Notes: generated by a model not told the origin, from the sequence alone. A stretch of DNA of 64,000 nt from Herbidospora mongoliensis (GCF_001570545.1 NZ_BBXD01000010.1:496001-560000); one strand, 5' to 3'. Numbered from the stretch's first letter, positions 20,032 through 28,365 are shown. Numbers and translations: made by a program.

Positions 20032-20621
20032 GTGAGCGTCCTGAGCACCTGGTCGGCACTGGGCAGGGTCAGGTCGCCGTGCAGCGCGAGGCGCATTGTG
20101 GTCAGACCGGAAAGCGTCGCGAAGTAGCAGACCGTCATGGTCTCGGGGTCGCCGTGGGTGAAGTGGCCCTGCTCCTGACCGCGTCGCACGACCCCGGCGA
20201 AGGCCTGCCAGAGGGAGCGATGCGGGGCCAGCAGGCGCGCCGTCGTCCCGGCCGGGGTGTCGGTGCCGAACCCCTGGTTGACGACCACGAAGAACTCGGC
20301 GGCGCCGTCGTCGGCGGCCAGATCCGACAGATAGGCGGTCGTGAACTCGCGGACCAGATCGAGGGGCCGGCCCGCTCCACCGAGTCGTGCCGCCGCCGCG
20401 TGGAGACCGGCCACCGCCTGGTCGAGGAACTCCTCGAACAGCTCGTGCTTGGTCGCGTAGTGGCGGTAGATCGAGCCGACACTCAGACCCGCCTCGGTCG
20501 CTATGTCGCGGATGTTCGAGGTGGCGAACCCGTCTCTGGCGAAGACGCGGATCGCCGCCGTCCGCACGGCCTCCCGCGTCGTCGCCCGCAGCGCCTCGTT
20601 CTGTTCGACCGTCCGTGGCAT
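20028..20621 (-). CDS. TetR-family transcriptional repressor
   Basis: 197-residue TetR-type regulator. The N-terminal helix-turn-helix is AAIRVFARDGFATSNIRDIATEAGLSVGSIYRHYATKHELFEEFL (about residues 22-66), and the C-terminal ligand-binding helices follow. The gene is the first of a two-gene unit with the GNAT enzyme. A 24-bp near-perfect palindrome lies 16 bases upstream of the ATG (20637-20660), so autoregulation is strongly suggested. The ligand is unknown. Confidence 0.93.
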   Translation of the reverse strand: MPRTVEQNEALRATTREAVRTAAIRVFARDGFATSNIRDIATEAGLSVGSIYRHYATKHELFEEFLDQAVAGLHAAAARLGGAGRPLDLVREFTTAYLSDLAADDGAAEFFVVVNQGFGTDTPAGTTARLLAPHRSLWQAFAGVVRRGQEQGHFTHGDPETMTVCYFATLSGLTTMRLALHGDLTLPSADQVLRTLT

Positions 20622-20636
20622 CAGGCTCCCCGGTTT

Positions 20637-20660
20637 TAGAATGAATCTAGGTTCATTCTA
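20637..20660. promoter_or_regulatory. TetR operator
   Basis: TAGAATGAA (20637-20645) and TTCATTCTA (20652-20660) are perfect inverted 9-mers around TCTAGG, giving an almost fully palindromic 24-mer; only one central pair breaks symmetry. It lies between the TetR ATG and the tail of the methyltransferase gene (whose stop codon is inside the right arm). The size and A/T-rich form fit TetR-family operators. Confidence 0.75.
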
Positions 20661-21252
20661 TGGCCTTGGTGAAGATGATGGAGTAGCGCCACAGCAGATG
20701 CCGGCGGAAGACGGCGCCGGGCAGCACTTTTCTCGTCCGTTCGCGGACCTGGGCCCAGGTGAGTTCGGGCATGATCATCGGCATGCCGGGCTGCTCCGGC
20801 GGATAGCGCGGGCTGCCGTTGTTGATCCAGTTCAGGACGAATGAGCAGGCCATGCCGGTCAGCGCGAGCGGCAGATCCTTCGGGACGTCGTCACGGGCGA
20901 GCCCGAGGACGGCCAGGGTGCCGCCGGGCCGTACAAGATCAGCATGGGCTTTGAGTCCCGTCTCGAAGTCCATGTGGTGGATCACCGCCACGGACGTGAC
21001 GAAGTCGTAGGGCCCTTCCGCCCAGTCGTGAATATCCGTCTGTACGTATTTCGCCCCGCCCCCCGTCTCCGTCGCCTGGCGGATCATCTCGGCCGACCGG
21101 TCGATTCCCGTCACGTCGGGGCAGCGCTCGGCGATCTTGCGAGTGAGCAGACCGGAACCGCAACCGATGTCGAGGGCGGAGCCGCAGTTCGGAGGCATCG
21201 CCTTGAGGAGAAGGCGGTGGTAGTGGCTGTTGTGACGCCAGACATCCGTCAT
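20653..21252 (-). CDS. Class I SAM-dependent methyltransferase
   Basis: 199-residue small-molecule methyltransferase with a Rossmann fold. SAM-binding motif I is ALDIGCGSGLLTRKIA near residue 30, followed by the acidic ribose-binding residue in VTGIDRSAEMI and motif IV in YDFVTSVAVIHHMD. The substrate is not identifiable. The gene ends inside the TetR operator, so it precedes the TetR-GNAT unit but is probably transcribed from its own promoter; a readthrough transcript would cross the operator. Confidence 0.9.
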   Translation of the reverse strand: MTDVWRHNSHYHRLLLKAMPPNCGSALDIGCGSGLLTRKIAERCPDVTGIDRSAEMIRQATETGGGAKYVQTDIHDWAEGPYDFVTSVAVIHHMDFETGLKAHADLVRPGGTLAVLGLARDDVPKDLPLALTGMACSFVLNWINNGSPRYPPEQPGMPMIMPELTWAQVRERTRKVLPGAVFRRHLLWRYSIIFTKAIE

Positions 21253-21420
21253 GCGATGCGAATCTAGCTGAAACTTTCAGGTCACAAAGGGCGTTTTCGG
21301 GCGGTGACCGGGTGACGTGTGCGCTGGTCGCCGCCGGTGCTGGTGTTCACCGTCGATTTCACGGGAGGCTGGAAGCGGACGGTCTTCCTGTACGGCGCTG
21401 GACCGCGCACCTATGGTCCG

Positions 21421-21434
21421 TGGGAGCGCTCCCA
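21421..21434. promoter_or_regulatory. CebR/CelR operator of the cellulase gene
   Basis: TGGGAGCGCTCCCA is a perfect 14-bp palindrome identical to the cellulose-regulon operator recognised by CelR/CebR, LacI-family repressors released by cellobiose (Thermobifida, Streptomyces). It is 35 bases upstream of the cellulase ATG, with -10-like TATGGT at 21412-21417. The repressor gene is not in this window. Confidence 0.9.
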
Positions 21435-21468
21435 GCGCGCAGTGAATCATCGCAGGAGGACCCCCTCA

Positions 21469-23361
21469 ATGAGATCCACCCCCCGATCCGGAGCCGCGCG
21501 TTCCCGACTGCGCCGCGGCCTCGCCGCGTTCGCGGTGGCCGCGCTCGGATCCACCCTGGCCGTCGTCACGGCGACGTCCGCCCAGGCAGCGGTGACGTGT
21601 GACGTCACCTACACCACCAACGACTGGACCACGAGCCCCGGCCAGGGCGGCTTCACCGCGAACCTGACCGTCCGCAACACCGGCGACGCCCTCTCGAGCT
21701 GGAACCTCGGTTTCACGTTCCCGAACTCGGGCCAGCGGGTGACCCAGGGCTGGTCGGCGAACTGGACGCAGAGCGGCGCGAACGTGTCCGCGGCGAACAT
21801 GCCGTGGAACAACAGCCTCGCGAGCGGCGCCACCCTGAGCCTCGGCTTCAACGGAACGTGGACCGGCAGCAACCCCAAGCCGACCAGCTTCTCGGTGAAC
21901 GGCGTGACCTGCGGCGGCACCCCGTCGCCTTCCCCGTCGCCCAGCCCGTCTCCCTCACCGTCTCCCTCACCGTCCCCGTCGCCTTCCCCGTCGCCTTCGC
22001 CGTCGCCCAGCCCGTCGCCTTCGCCGTCTCCCTCACCGTCCCCGTCGCCTTCGCCCAGTCCGTCGCCCTCGCCTTCTCCGTCGCCGTCACCGCCCGGCCC
22101 TCGAGTGGACAACCCCTATGTGGGTGCGGCCGGTTATGTGAACCCCGACTGGTCGGCCAGTGCCGCTTCCGAGCCGGGTGGCTCGGCCGTGGCCAACACC
22201 TCGACGGCCATCTGGCTGGACCGGATCGCCGCGATCACCAGCGGCTCGGCCGGTAACAACAGCAAGGGTCTGCGTGACCACCTGGACCTGGCCGTCGCCC
22301 AGGACGCCGCCAACGGCTCCACGCCGGTCGTCATCCAGGTCGTGATCTACAACCTGCCCAACCGTGACTGCTCGGCGCTGGCCTCCAACGGCGAGTTGAA
22401 GGTCGCGGAGAACGGCCTGAACCGGTACAAGACCGAGTACATCGACCCGATCACCGCGATCATGGGTGACACCAAGTACCGCAACCTGCGCATCGTCGCG
22501 ATCGTGGAAATCGACTCGCTGCCGAACCTGGTGACGAACCTGAACCTGGCCACCTGCCAGGAGGCCAAGAACAGCGGCGCTTACGAGCAGGGTGTGGCCT
22601 ACGCGCTCGGCAAGCTGTACGCCGTCCCGAACGTCTACAACTACGTCGACGCCGGTCACCACGGCTGGCTCGGCTGGGACACCAACTTCGGCCCCTCGGC
22701 TGACCTGTTCGGCTCCACGGCCGACCTGGCGACCGGTGGCAAGGCGACGGTGCACGGTTTCATCACCAACACCGCCAACTACAGCGCGCTGACCGAGCCG
22801 TACTTCTCGGTCAACGGCTCGGTGAACGGCCAGCAGATCCGCCAGTCGCGCTGGGTCGACTGGAACTTCTACATCGACGAGCTGTCCTTCGCCCAGGCCT
22901 TCCGCACCCGCCTGGTCCAGGAGGGCTTCTCCTCCAACATCGGCATGCTGATCGACACCTCGCGCAACGGCTGGGGCGGCTCGGCCCGTCCGACCGCGGC
23001 CAGCACCTCGACCGACCTGAACACCTTCGTCAACAACTCGCGCGTGGACCGTCGCGCCCACGCCGGCAACTGGTGCAACCAGAGCGGTGCGGGTCTGGGC
23101 GAGCGTCCCAGGGCCAACCCGGCCACCGGTATCGACGCCTACGTGTGGGTCAAGCCTCCGGGTGAGTCGGACGGTTCCTCGACGCAGATCCCGAACAGCG
23201 AAGGCAAGGGCTTCGACCGGATGTGCGACCCGACCTACACCGGTAACGACCGGAACGGTAACAACGTGACCGGTGCTCTGTCCGGCGCGCCGCTGTCGGG
23301 CCACTGGTTCTCGGCCCAGTTCCGTCAGCTCCTCGCCAACGCCTACCCGCCGATCAGCTAG
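21469..23361 (+). CDS. Secreted GH6 cellulase with N-terminal CBM2
   Basis: 630-residue secreted cellobiohydrolase-like enzyme. A signal peptide with twin basic start and cleavage near ATSAQA-A (residue 40) precedes a family 2 carbohydrate-binding module (about 41-140), a Pro-Ser linker (about 142-208) and a family 6 catalytic domain. GH6 signatures include VIYNLPNRDCSA with the catalytic acid Asp, VEIDSLPN, NVYNYVDAGHHGWLGW and the WVKPPGESDGSS end loop. Exo-acting GH6 enzymes release cellobiose from the non-reducing end. ATG 21469 follows AGGAGG; upstream methionine codons lie before the operator and are unlikely. A CebR/CelR operator controls it. Confidence 0.95.
   Translation: MRSTPRSGAARSRLRRGLAAFAVAALGSTLAVVTATSAQAAVTCDVTYTTNDWTTSPGQGGFTANLTVRNTGDALSSWNLGFTFPNSGQRVTQGWSANWTQSGANVSAANMPWNNSLASGATLSLGFNGTWTGSNPKPTSFSVNGVTCGGTPSPSPSPSPSPSPSPSPSPSPSPSPSPSPSPSPSPSPSPSPSPSPSPSPSPSPSPSPPGPRVDNPYVGAAGYVNPDWSASAASEPGGSAVANTSTAIWLDRIAAITSGSAGNNSKGLRDHLDLAVAQDAANGSTPVVIQVVIYNLPNRDCSALASNGELKVAENGLNRYKTEYIDPITAIMGDTKYRNLRIVAIVEIDSLPNLVTNLNLATCQEAKNSGAYEQGVAYALGKLYAVPNVYNYVDAGHHGWLGWDTNFGPSADLFGSTADLATGGKATVHGFITNTANYSALTEPYFSVNGSVNGQQIRQSRWVDWNFYIDELSFAQAFRTRLVQEGFSSNIGMLIDTSRNGWGGSARPTAASTSTDLNTFVNNSRVDRRAHAGNWCNQSGAGLGERPRANPATGIDAYVWVKPPGESDGSSTQIPNSEGKGFDRMCDPTYTGNDRNGNNVTGALSGAPLSGHWFSAQFRQLLANAYPPIS
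21921..22094 (+). repeat. Pro-Ser linker repeat of the cellulase
   Basis: A simple CCGTC/T-type hexamer array encoding about 28 PS dipeptides joins the CBM2 to the GH6 domain. It is a coding low-complexity tract, prone to length changes, and no CRISPR or satellite. It is typical of secreted actinomycete glycosidases. Confidence 0.9.
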
Positions 23362-23379
23362 CGGGTACGTTTCAGACGG

Positions 23380-23408
23380 GAGCCCCGGTGTCTTCGACGC
23401 CGGGGCTC
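23380..23408 (+). terminator. Hairpin after the cellulase gene
   Basis: GAGCCCCGG (23380-23388) pairs with CCGGGGCTC (23400-23408), 19 bases after the cellulase stop, without a T-tract. The rest of 23362-23674 has no convincing gene; a similar CCCCGG/CCGGGG hairpin at 23639-23664 serves the facing gene. Confidence 0.65.
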
Positions 23409-23638
23409 TCCGGCGTTCGGCGCCTGGGTGGGCTCGCCGGTTTCTTGTCGGTCGCCTTGGGGGCGGATCCCGAAATCACGTTCAGGGCGGCTGTTCGCCG
23501 GTCCGTGGCGCCGGTCCGCCGTCGTTGCGGTGCGGACCGGGGGCGGCCGGGTTTGTGCCGGTTGCGGCGGGATCCGGGGGCGGCGGGCGGTGCTGGGTGG
23601 GCGGAGCCGTAACGGAGCAAGATTTTGAGTTCTGGCTT

Positions 23639-23664
23639 GCCCCGGTGCCGTTCAGCGCCGGGGC
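23639..23664 (-). terminator. Hairpin after the 63-residue membrane protein gene
   Basis: GCCCCGG (23639-23645) pairs with CCGGGGC (23658-23664), ten bases beyond the stop of the minus-strand gene. No T-tract follows. Together with 23380-23408 it forms a pair of related hairpins between two convergent genes. Confidence 0.5.
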
Positions 23665-23674
23665 TCAGCCAGAT

Positions 23675-23866
23675 TCACGACCAGTCCGGCGACTTGCTCT
23701 TGCTGCCGCGGGCCAGCTTCATGACGCCCATGACGGCGAGGCCGATGACGCCGATGATCAGAACCCACTTGAGGAGGCCGAAGACCAGCCCGATGAGCCA
23801 GCCGATGACGAAGAAGGCGGCGATGGCGATGACGGCGTACATAAGAATGCGTCCCATAGGCTTCAC
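23675..23866 (-). CDS. Small membrane protein (one or two helices)
   Basis: 63 residues. A hydrophobic core (MYAVIAIAAFFVIGWLIGLV followed by WVLIIGVIGLAVMGVM) suggests two membrane helices, ending in a basic/serine tail (KLARGSKSKSPDWS). GTG 23866 and ATG 23857 are both possible starts. Such proteins are common next to regulators in actinomycetes, but their function is unknown. It faces the cellulase gene and is divergent from the MerR gene. Confidence 0.6.
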   Translation of the reverse strand: MKPMGRILMYAVIAIAAFFVIGWLIGLVFGLLKWVLIIGVIGLAVMGVMKLARGSKSKSPDWS

Positions 23867-23944
23867 GGTAAGCCGGATTCGGGGAGAAAGCGCGGGTCAG
23901 GCGGCAACATCAGGGACAACTCAGGGGCGTCTCAGGGACAGCCG

Positions 23945-23975
23945 TTGACCCTCACACGGTGTCAGCCGATAGACC
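23945..23975 (+). promoter_or_regulatory. MerR-type promoter and operator
   Basis: TTGACC (23945-23950) and TAGACC (23970-23975) form -35/-10-like boxes separated by 19 bases, the over-long spacing typical of MerR-activated promoters. Inside the spacer CTCACAC-G-GTGTCAG (23951-23965) is a 15-bp palindrome with one mismatch. It immediately precedes the MerR gene, so autoregulation is likely. Confidence 0.6.
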
Positions 23976-23985
23976 CGGAGGTGTC

Positions 23986-24798
23986 ATGTACAGCATCGGA
24001 GACTTCGCCAGAATCGGCCGCGTATCGGTGCGGATGTTGCGCCACTACGACGCTCTCGGCCTGCTGACCCCTGCCCGCGTCGACCCCGCGACGGGTTACC
24101 GCTCCTACGAGGCCGCCCAGCTCAGCCGCCTCAACCGGCTCGTCGCCCTGAAGGATCTCGGATTCACGCTCCAGCAGGTCCGCGAGATCCTCGACGACAA
24201 GGTCGGGGTGGCGGAACTGCACGGGATGCTGCGGCTCCGCCGGGCCGAACTGGAGGCCCAGGTCCTCGCCGACGGGATGAGGCTGCGGGGGGTCGAGGCG
24301 AGGATCCGGATCATCGAGAAGGAGGGCGTCTTGCCTGCTGAAGTCATCGTGAAACCGGTTCCCCCCGTCCGGGTCGCCGAGCTGTCGGCGGTCGCCGAGA
24401 GCTTCGCGTCCGAGCACATCGGCCCCGTCATCCAGCCGCTCTACCCAGAGCTGCACGCCCGGCTGAACAAGGCGGGGGTGGAGATCGCGGGCCCCGGGAT
24501 CGCCTACTACGAGGAGGTCGCGGACGGCGGCGTGAAGATCCACGCCAGCTTCCCCGTCAACGTGTCCCCGGATCCCGCCTATGACTTCGACGTCGTCGAC
24601 CTGCCGGGCATCGACCGAGCCGCGACGATCATCCACCACGGTCCGATGGACGGGGTGGATGCGACCATCCAGAACCTGCACCGCTGGATCGAGGACCACG
24701 GCGAGCGGAGCGTGGGGTTCAGCCGGGAGGTCTACCTGGAGTACGGGATGGGCGACCCGGAGAACTGGGTGACGGAGATCCAGGAATCGCTGGCGTAG
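23986..24798 (+). CDS. MerR-family regulator with GyrI-like effector domain
   Basis: 270-residue regulator. The MerR winged helix is YSIGDFARIGRVSVRMLRHYDALGLL with RVDPATGYRSYEAAQLSRLNRL (residues 2-50), then a coiled-coil dimerisation helix (about 75-115) and a C-terminal GyrI-like effector domain (from VIVKPVPPVRVAEL to LEYGMGDPENWVTEIQ), as in BmrR-type multidrug sensors. ATG 23986 follows GGAGG. The frame continues to 23959, but this would cross the promoter. No transporter gene is adjacent, so any target must lie elsewhere, or it only controls itself. Confidence 0.9.
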   Translation: MYSIGDFARIGRVSVRMLRHYDALGLLTPARVDPATGYRSYEAAQLSRLNRLVALKDLGFTLQQVREILDDKVGVAELHGMLRLRRAELEAQVLADGMRLRGVEARIRIIEKEGVLPAEVIVKPVPPVRVAELSAVAESFASEHIGPVIQPLYPELHARLNKAGVEIAGPGIAYYEEVADGGVKIHASFPVNVSPDPAYDFDVVDLPGIDRAATIIHHGPMDGVDATIQNLHRWIEDHGERSVGFSREVYLEYGMGDPENWVTEIQESLA

Positions 24799-24820
24799 AC
24801 ACGTGTGACGGAAGGGCCCG

Positions 24821-24848
24821 AGGGCGGCGCTGATCATTGCGCCGCCCT
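24821..24848 (+). terminator. Terminator of the MerR gene
   Basis: AGGGCGGCGC (24821-24830) and GCGCCGCCCT (24839-24848) form a perfect 10-bp stem with an 8-base A/T-rich loop, followed by TCCCTTGTG. It sits between the convergent MerR and dapD genes. Confidence 0.75.
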
Positions 24849-25000
24849 TCCCTTGTGTTCCGAGCCGGCCTTCGGCGGTCAAGGGCGGCGCGCGGTTCTG
24901 AGCCTGAGTTTCACGCGCCCTTGGACGTGTTCCCGGGCGAGGGCGCCCGCTCGTGCTCAGCCCCGTTCCGAACCTTTGGGCCCGGTCTTGTGTGGTTCGG

Positions 25001-25957
25001 TTAGTCGTTGGCGTGGAGGGCGGCGTTGAGTTCGACCTTTCCGCCTGTGCGCTGCTTCGCCACGACGGCGCCGGATACCGAGTCGCGCAGGAACAGCAGG
25101 CCGTTCTGGCCCGACAGGGAGCTGGCCTTGACGATCGTGCCGTCGGGCAGGGTCACCTTGGTGCCGCCGGTGACGTAGAGGCCCGCTTCGACCACGCAGT
25201 CGTCGCCCAGGGAGATGCCGATGCCGGCCTGGGCGCCGATCAGGCAGCGTCGGCCGACCTTGATGGTCTCCTTGCCGCCACCCGACAGGGTGCCCATGAT
25301 CGACGCGCCGCCGCCCACGTCGGAGCCGTCGCCCACGACGACGCCGGCCGAGATGCGGCCCTCGACCATCGACGTGCCCAGCGTGCCGGCGTTGAAGTTG
25401 ACGAATCCCTCGTGCATGACGGTCGTGCCGGAGGCCAGGTGGGCGCCGAGCCGGACCCGGTCGGCGTCGCCGATGCGCACCCCGCTCGGGAGCACGTAGT
25501 CGACCATGCGGGGGAACTTGTCGACCGAGTAGACGGTCACCGGGCCGCGGGAGCGCAGCCGGGCGCGGACATTCTCGAAGCCCTCGACCTGGCAGGGGCC
25601 GTGGTTGGTCCACACGACGTTGGTCAGCAGGCCGAAGACGCCGTCGAGGTTGGCCTGGTGGGGCTGGACCAGACGGTGGGAAAGCAGATGGAGGCGCAGG
25701 TAGGCGTCATAGGCGTCGGCCGGCGGGTCGGTCAGTTTGCCGATCCCGACCTGGACGGCCACGACCTCGACATCGCGGTCGGGGTCTTCCCTGACCAGGC
25801 TCGCCAGCTCGCCGACCTCGACCGCGGACAGCCGGCGGACTCCCGGCTCATCGGGGTCGCCAAGGGTGGGGTTGGGGAACCAGACGTCGAGGACCGCCCC
25901 TTCGGGGGTGACGGTCGCGAGCCCAACACCGTGAGCACCGGATTCGATGAAAGTCAC
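25001..25957 (-). CDS. dapD: Tetrahydrodipicolinate N-succinyltransferase
   Basis: 318-residue succinyl-CoA-dependent enzyme of lysine and meso-diaminopimelate synthesis (succinylase route), supplying peptidoglycan. It matches the long actinobacterial type: an N-terminal alpha/beta domain, then a left-handed beta-helix made of hexapeptide repeats ([56 protein letters not shown]), ending with a C-terminal tail (SGAVVAKQ). The ATG at 25957 starts [11 protein letters not shown]. No other dap gene is nearby. It is monocistronic and convergent with the MerR gene, with the hairpin at 24821 between them. Confidence 0.95.
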   Translation of the reverse strand: MTFIESGAHGVGLATVTPEGAVLDVWFPNPTLGDPDEPGVRRLSAVEVGELASLVREDPDRDVEVVAVQVGIGKLTDPPADAYDAYLRLHLLSHRLVQPHQANLDGVFGLLTNVVWTNHGPCQVEGFENVRARLRSRGPVTVYSVDKFPRMVDYVLPSGVRIGDADRVRLGAHLASGTTVMHEGFVNFNAGTLGTSMVEGRISAGVVVGDGSDVGGGASIMGTLSGGGKETIKVGRRCLIGAQAGIGISLGDDCVVEAGLYVTGGTKVTLPDGTIVKASSLSGQNGLLFLRDSVSGAVVAKQRTGGKVELNAALHAND

Positions 25958-26205
25958 GGTTCAAGAACCTACCGTCCCCGCCCCGGCCGGACGACGCGGG
26001 GACTCCGCCTGTGGATAACCGATTTGTCGCGGAGAACCCGGCCCAGCTGCGGATACACCCTCGCCTCGAAAGGAACTCGCCACCGATTTCCATGATCGAG
26101 CCCGTGTTTCCGCTGGCGATCCGGCTTCTGGCCCTGGCGGAGGTTTTCCACAGCGGGTCCTCGCCCGGTTCGGCGGCGACGTCCGGACTTGTAGGGTCTC
26201 GGCTC

Positions 26206-27429
26206 ATGATCAGGCGCCCGCCCCCCGGCACCTGGCGATGGATCGCCGCCATCGTCCTCACCGGCTACTCCCACCACGCGCGCGGTCCCGTCCACGTCGC
26301 GCGGTACGACTCGAATCTCTGGACGTGTGACTCGCCCATCATGGTGGAGGCCGTCTTCGGGTGGGACTGGCTGGTGGTGCCGCTGGCGTTCGGGTTCTGG
26401 CTGTGGCGGCGTGGGCGGGCGCCGGGGTTCGTCGCGGCCGGATATGTGCTGGCCCAGGCGGTGATCCCGCTGGTGGCGGTGCTGGCCGATGGGGCGCTGG
26501 GCAAGGGCTGCGTGGTCTGGGCGCGGGAGCAGGAGTCGTCGCTCTCGATGATGATCTTCGTGGGTGTGGTCGCGCTGCTGATCGTCCCCCGGACCAGGGG
26601 CGTTCTGCTGACGGTGGCGCTCGGCACGGCACTGCTGGTCGTCGACGCCGAAGACGACCTGCGGATGAACGTGTCCTTCGACGACTGCATGGTCGCGAAG
26701 TTCGACCTTCCGATCCCCGTCTCGGTGAGCCCGGAGGAGAGGTTCCTGTGCGCGGCGCGGCAGTGGGACCACCCGCGCACATGGGGTCCGGTCTATCCGC
26801 GTGCCTTCGCCGAGAAGCAGATCGTGAACCATGGCCGGTGGCTGTGCGGGGAGGTCGACGACCGTGACGGTCCGCTGGCCGCCGAACTGCTCGCCACCAT
26901 CGGGCGGACCTGGGAGCGGGTCGACCGGCCGCTCAGGTTGCTCTGCCCTGATGTGTACGCCGCCCGTCAGGCCGCCTTCGACCGCGACTGCCCCGACTCG
27001 TTGCCGATGCTGGTGGTCCCCGGGCAGGCCACGGTGTCCCATGAACTGACCGGGGCCGAATATTGGCTCAGGGGCCACCAGGAGAAGGGTGATCCGCATG
27101 TCGAGGCCGGCGAACTGGCCGACGCCGACGGCGGGATCGTCCACGTGTTGAGCGGGCTGGACGAGGGTGACCGACTCTGCGTCACGTTCAAGCCCGCGAC
27201 CGCCAGACCGCCCCTCATGAGCGCAGACTGGGACCGGGTCGTCGAAATGTCGATCTCCACCGTCAACGGAATTCTCACCATGAGTAACCATGAAGGGGCG
27301 CCGAATCTGACGCCCGCCGGGCCGGGCAACTATCGGATCCGCGTGTATTCACGGGATATCCACCGGGAAGAGCACGCGATCGTCACTTTCCCCGGCGACC
27401 CTGCCGGGAAGGTCGTTCACAGAGGGTGA
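26206..27429 (+). CDS. Membrane protein with a large C-terminal domain, unknown
   Basis: 407-residue integral membrane protein that I do not recognise. Hydrophobic segments in the first ~140 residues (WRWIAAIVLTGYS, WLVVPLAFGFWLW, GYVLAQAVIPLVAVLA, MMIFVGVVALLIV, LLTVALGTALLVV) predict four to five helices. About 250 soluble residues follow, with paired cysteines (WLCGEVDD, LLCPDVYAARQAAFDRDCPD) and a beta-rich end. The domain may be outside the cell, where disulfides could form. The ATG at 26206 fits the start of the first helix; 26011 is the open-frame limit. A strong hairpin follows at 27445, before the ECF sigma gene. Confidence 0.7.
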   Translation: MIRRPPPGTWRWIAAIVLTGYSHHARGPVHVARYDSNLWTCDSPIMVEAVFGWDWLVVPLAFGFWLWRRGRAPGFVAAGYVLAQAVIPLVAVLADGALGKGCVVWAREQESSLSMMIFVGVVALLIVPRTRGVLLTVALGTALLVVDAEDDLRMNVSFDDCMVAKFDLPIPVSVSPEERFLCAARQWDHPRTWGPVYPRAFAEKQIVNHGRWLCGEVDDRDGPLAAELLATIGRTWERVDRPLRLLCPDVYAARQAAFDRDCPDSLPMLVVPGQATVSHELTGAEYWLRGHQEKGDPHVEAGELADADGGIVHVLSGLDEGDRLCVTFKPATARPPLMSADWDRVVEMSISTVNGILTMSNHEGAPNLTPAGPGNYRIRVYSRDIHREEHAIVTFPGDPAGKVVHRG

Positions 27430-27444
27430 TTAGGTGGACATTGG

Positions 27445-27470
27445 GAGATGTCGGGCAGGGGGGACATCTC
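27445..27470. promoter_or_regulatory. Inverted repeat between the membrane protein and sigma factor genes
   Basis: GAGATGTC (27445-27452) and GACATCTC (27463-27470) form a perfect 8-bp inverted repeat around GGGCAGGGGG. It starts 15 bases after the membrane protein stop and ends 33 bases before the sigma factor ATG. It could be a terminator or an operator; there is no T-tract. Confidence 0.45.
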
Positions 27471-27502
27471 GGGCATCGGACGTTCACGGGAGGGTCGCGG
27501 GA

Positions 27503-28105
27503 ATGTCGGAGGGCGTCGTTAGGGTCGGTGAGGTGACCGATTTTCCGCCCGATCCGGTGATCGTGGCCGGGTTGCGCAGCGGCGACGAAGAGGTCTTCGC
27601 GCTGCTCCTCGACGAGTGGTCACGAGGGATGCTGCGGCTCGCCAGGTCATACGTGTCGACGGCGGCGTCGGCGGAGGAGGTCGTCCAAGACACCTGGCTC
27701 GCCGTGATCCGGGCCGTGGGCACTTTCGAGGGCCGCTCGTCGCTGCGCACGTGGGTCTACCGCATCCTGGTCAACACCGCCCGCAGACGCGGGGAGCGTG
27801 AGAGCCGTACTATCCCGGTGAGCAGCGTCGGTGGTGAACGTCCCGACGGCGCCAGGCCCGAAGGCGGTCCCGAAGGGGCGGCCCTGGCCGGCGAGGTCAG
27901 GGCGCTGATCGAGAAGGTTGTGGGCACCCTCCCGTCCCGACAGCGCGCCGTGATCACCTTGCGCGACATGGAGGGTTACGGCTCCGACGAGGTCTGCGAG
28001 ATCCTGTCGATCTCCCCGGCCAACCAGCGGGTGCTGCTCCACCGCGCCAGGGCGGCCGTCCGCGACCATCTGGCGGCCTATTACGACGGGATCGGAGGGC
28101 CATGA
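27503..28105 (+). CDS. ECF RNA polymerase sigma factor
   Basis: 200-residue extracytoplasmic-function sigma factor. Region 2 is seen in RLARSYVSTAASAEEVVQDTWLAVIRAVGTF and GRSSLRTWVYRILVNTARRR; region 4 is in LPSRQRAVITLRDMEGYGSDEVCEILSISPANQRVLLHRAR. A hydrophilic linker of about 35 residues separates them. ATG 27503 has GGGAGG upstream. It is coupled by ATGA to the anti-sigma gene. Target genes are unknown; the ergothioneine operon starts 30 bases after the anti-sigma stop and could be co-transcribed, which is inference. Confidence 0.93.
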   Translation: MSEGVVRVGEVTDFPPDPVIVAGLRSGDEEVFALLLDEWSRGMLRLARSYVSTAASAEEVVQDTWLAVIRAVGTFEGRSSLRTWVYRILVNTARRRGERESRTIPVSSVGGERPDGARPEGGPEGAALAGEVRALIEKVVGTLPSRQRAVITLRDMEGYGSDEVCEILSISPANQRVLLHRARAAVRDHLAAYYDGIGGP

Positions 28106-28335
28106 ACTGCGACGAGTTCGCCGAACTCGTGACCGCCTTCCTCGACGACGCCCTCGACTCCTCCTCCCGTCCCCTCTTCCTCGACCACCTGGCGTGCTGC
28201 TCCGCCTGCGCCGGTCTCTACGGCGGCTTCACCGCCACCATCACCGCCCTCGGTGAGCTTCCCGCCCCCGGCCTGTCCCCGCAGACGCGATCCCGCCTGA
28301 TGACGGCCTTCCAGAAACTTCGCGACGAGGTGTAA
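28102..28335 (+). CDS. Zinc-finger anti-sigma factor
   Basis: 77-residue anti-sigma factor with the zinc-binding ZAS motif His-x3-Cys-x2-Cys (HLACCSAC, near residue 29). It has no membrane helix, so it is a small cytosolic anti-sigma factor that may release sigma on thiol oxidation, as the RsrA type does. It overlaps the ECF sigma gene by ATGA. Its position immediately before a low-molecular-weight thiol operon (egt) makes a redox role attractive, though only as inference. Confidence 0.85.
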   Translation: MNCDEFAELVTAFLDDALDSSSRPLFLDHLACCSACAGLYGGFTATITALGELPAPGLSPQTRSRLMTAFQKLRDEV

Positions 28336-28365
28336 CGCCAGGGCCGGTCGTGGATCTGAGTGTTC

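Noticed and set aside
21921-22094. Periodic repeats looking like a CRISPR array or satellite
   Set aside because: The period is six bases, all coding for Pro-Ser, inside the cellulase linker; there are no spacers.
22087-23304. A 405-codon open frame antisense to the cellulase gene
   Set aside because: It mirrors the third-position bias of the GH6 gene and has no recognisable domain.
23388-23628. Small plus-strand frames after the cellulase gene
   Set aside because: They are low-complexity and lie between two hairpins. No start site or conserved family was seen.
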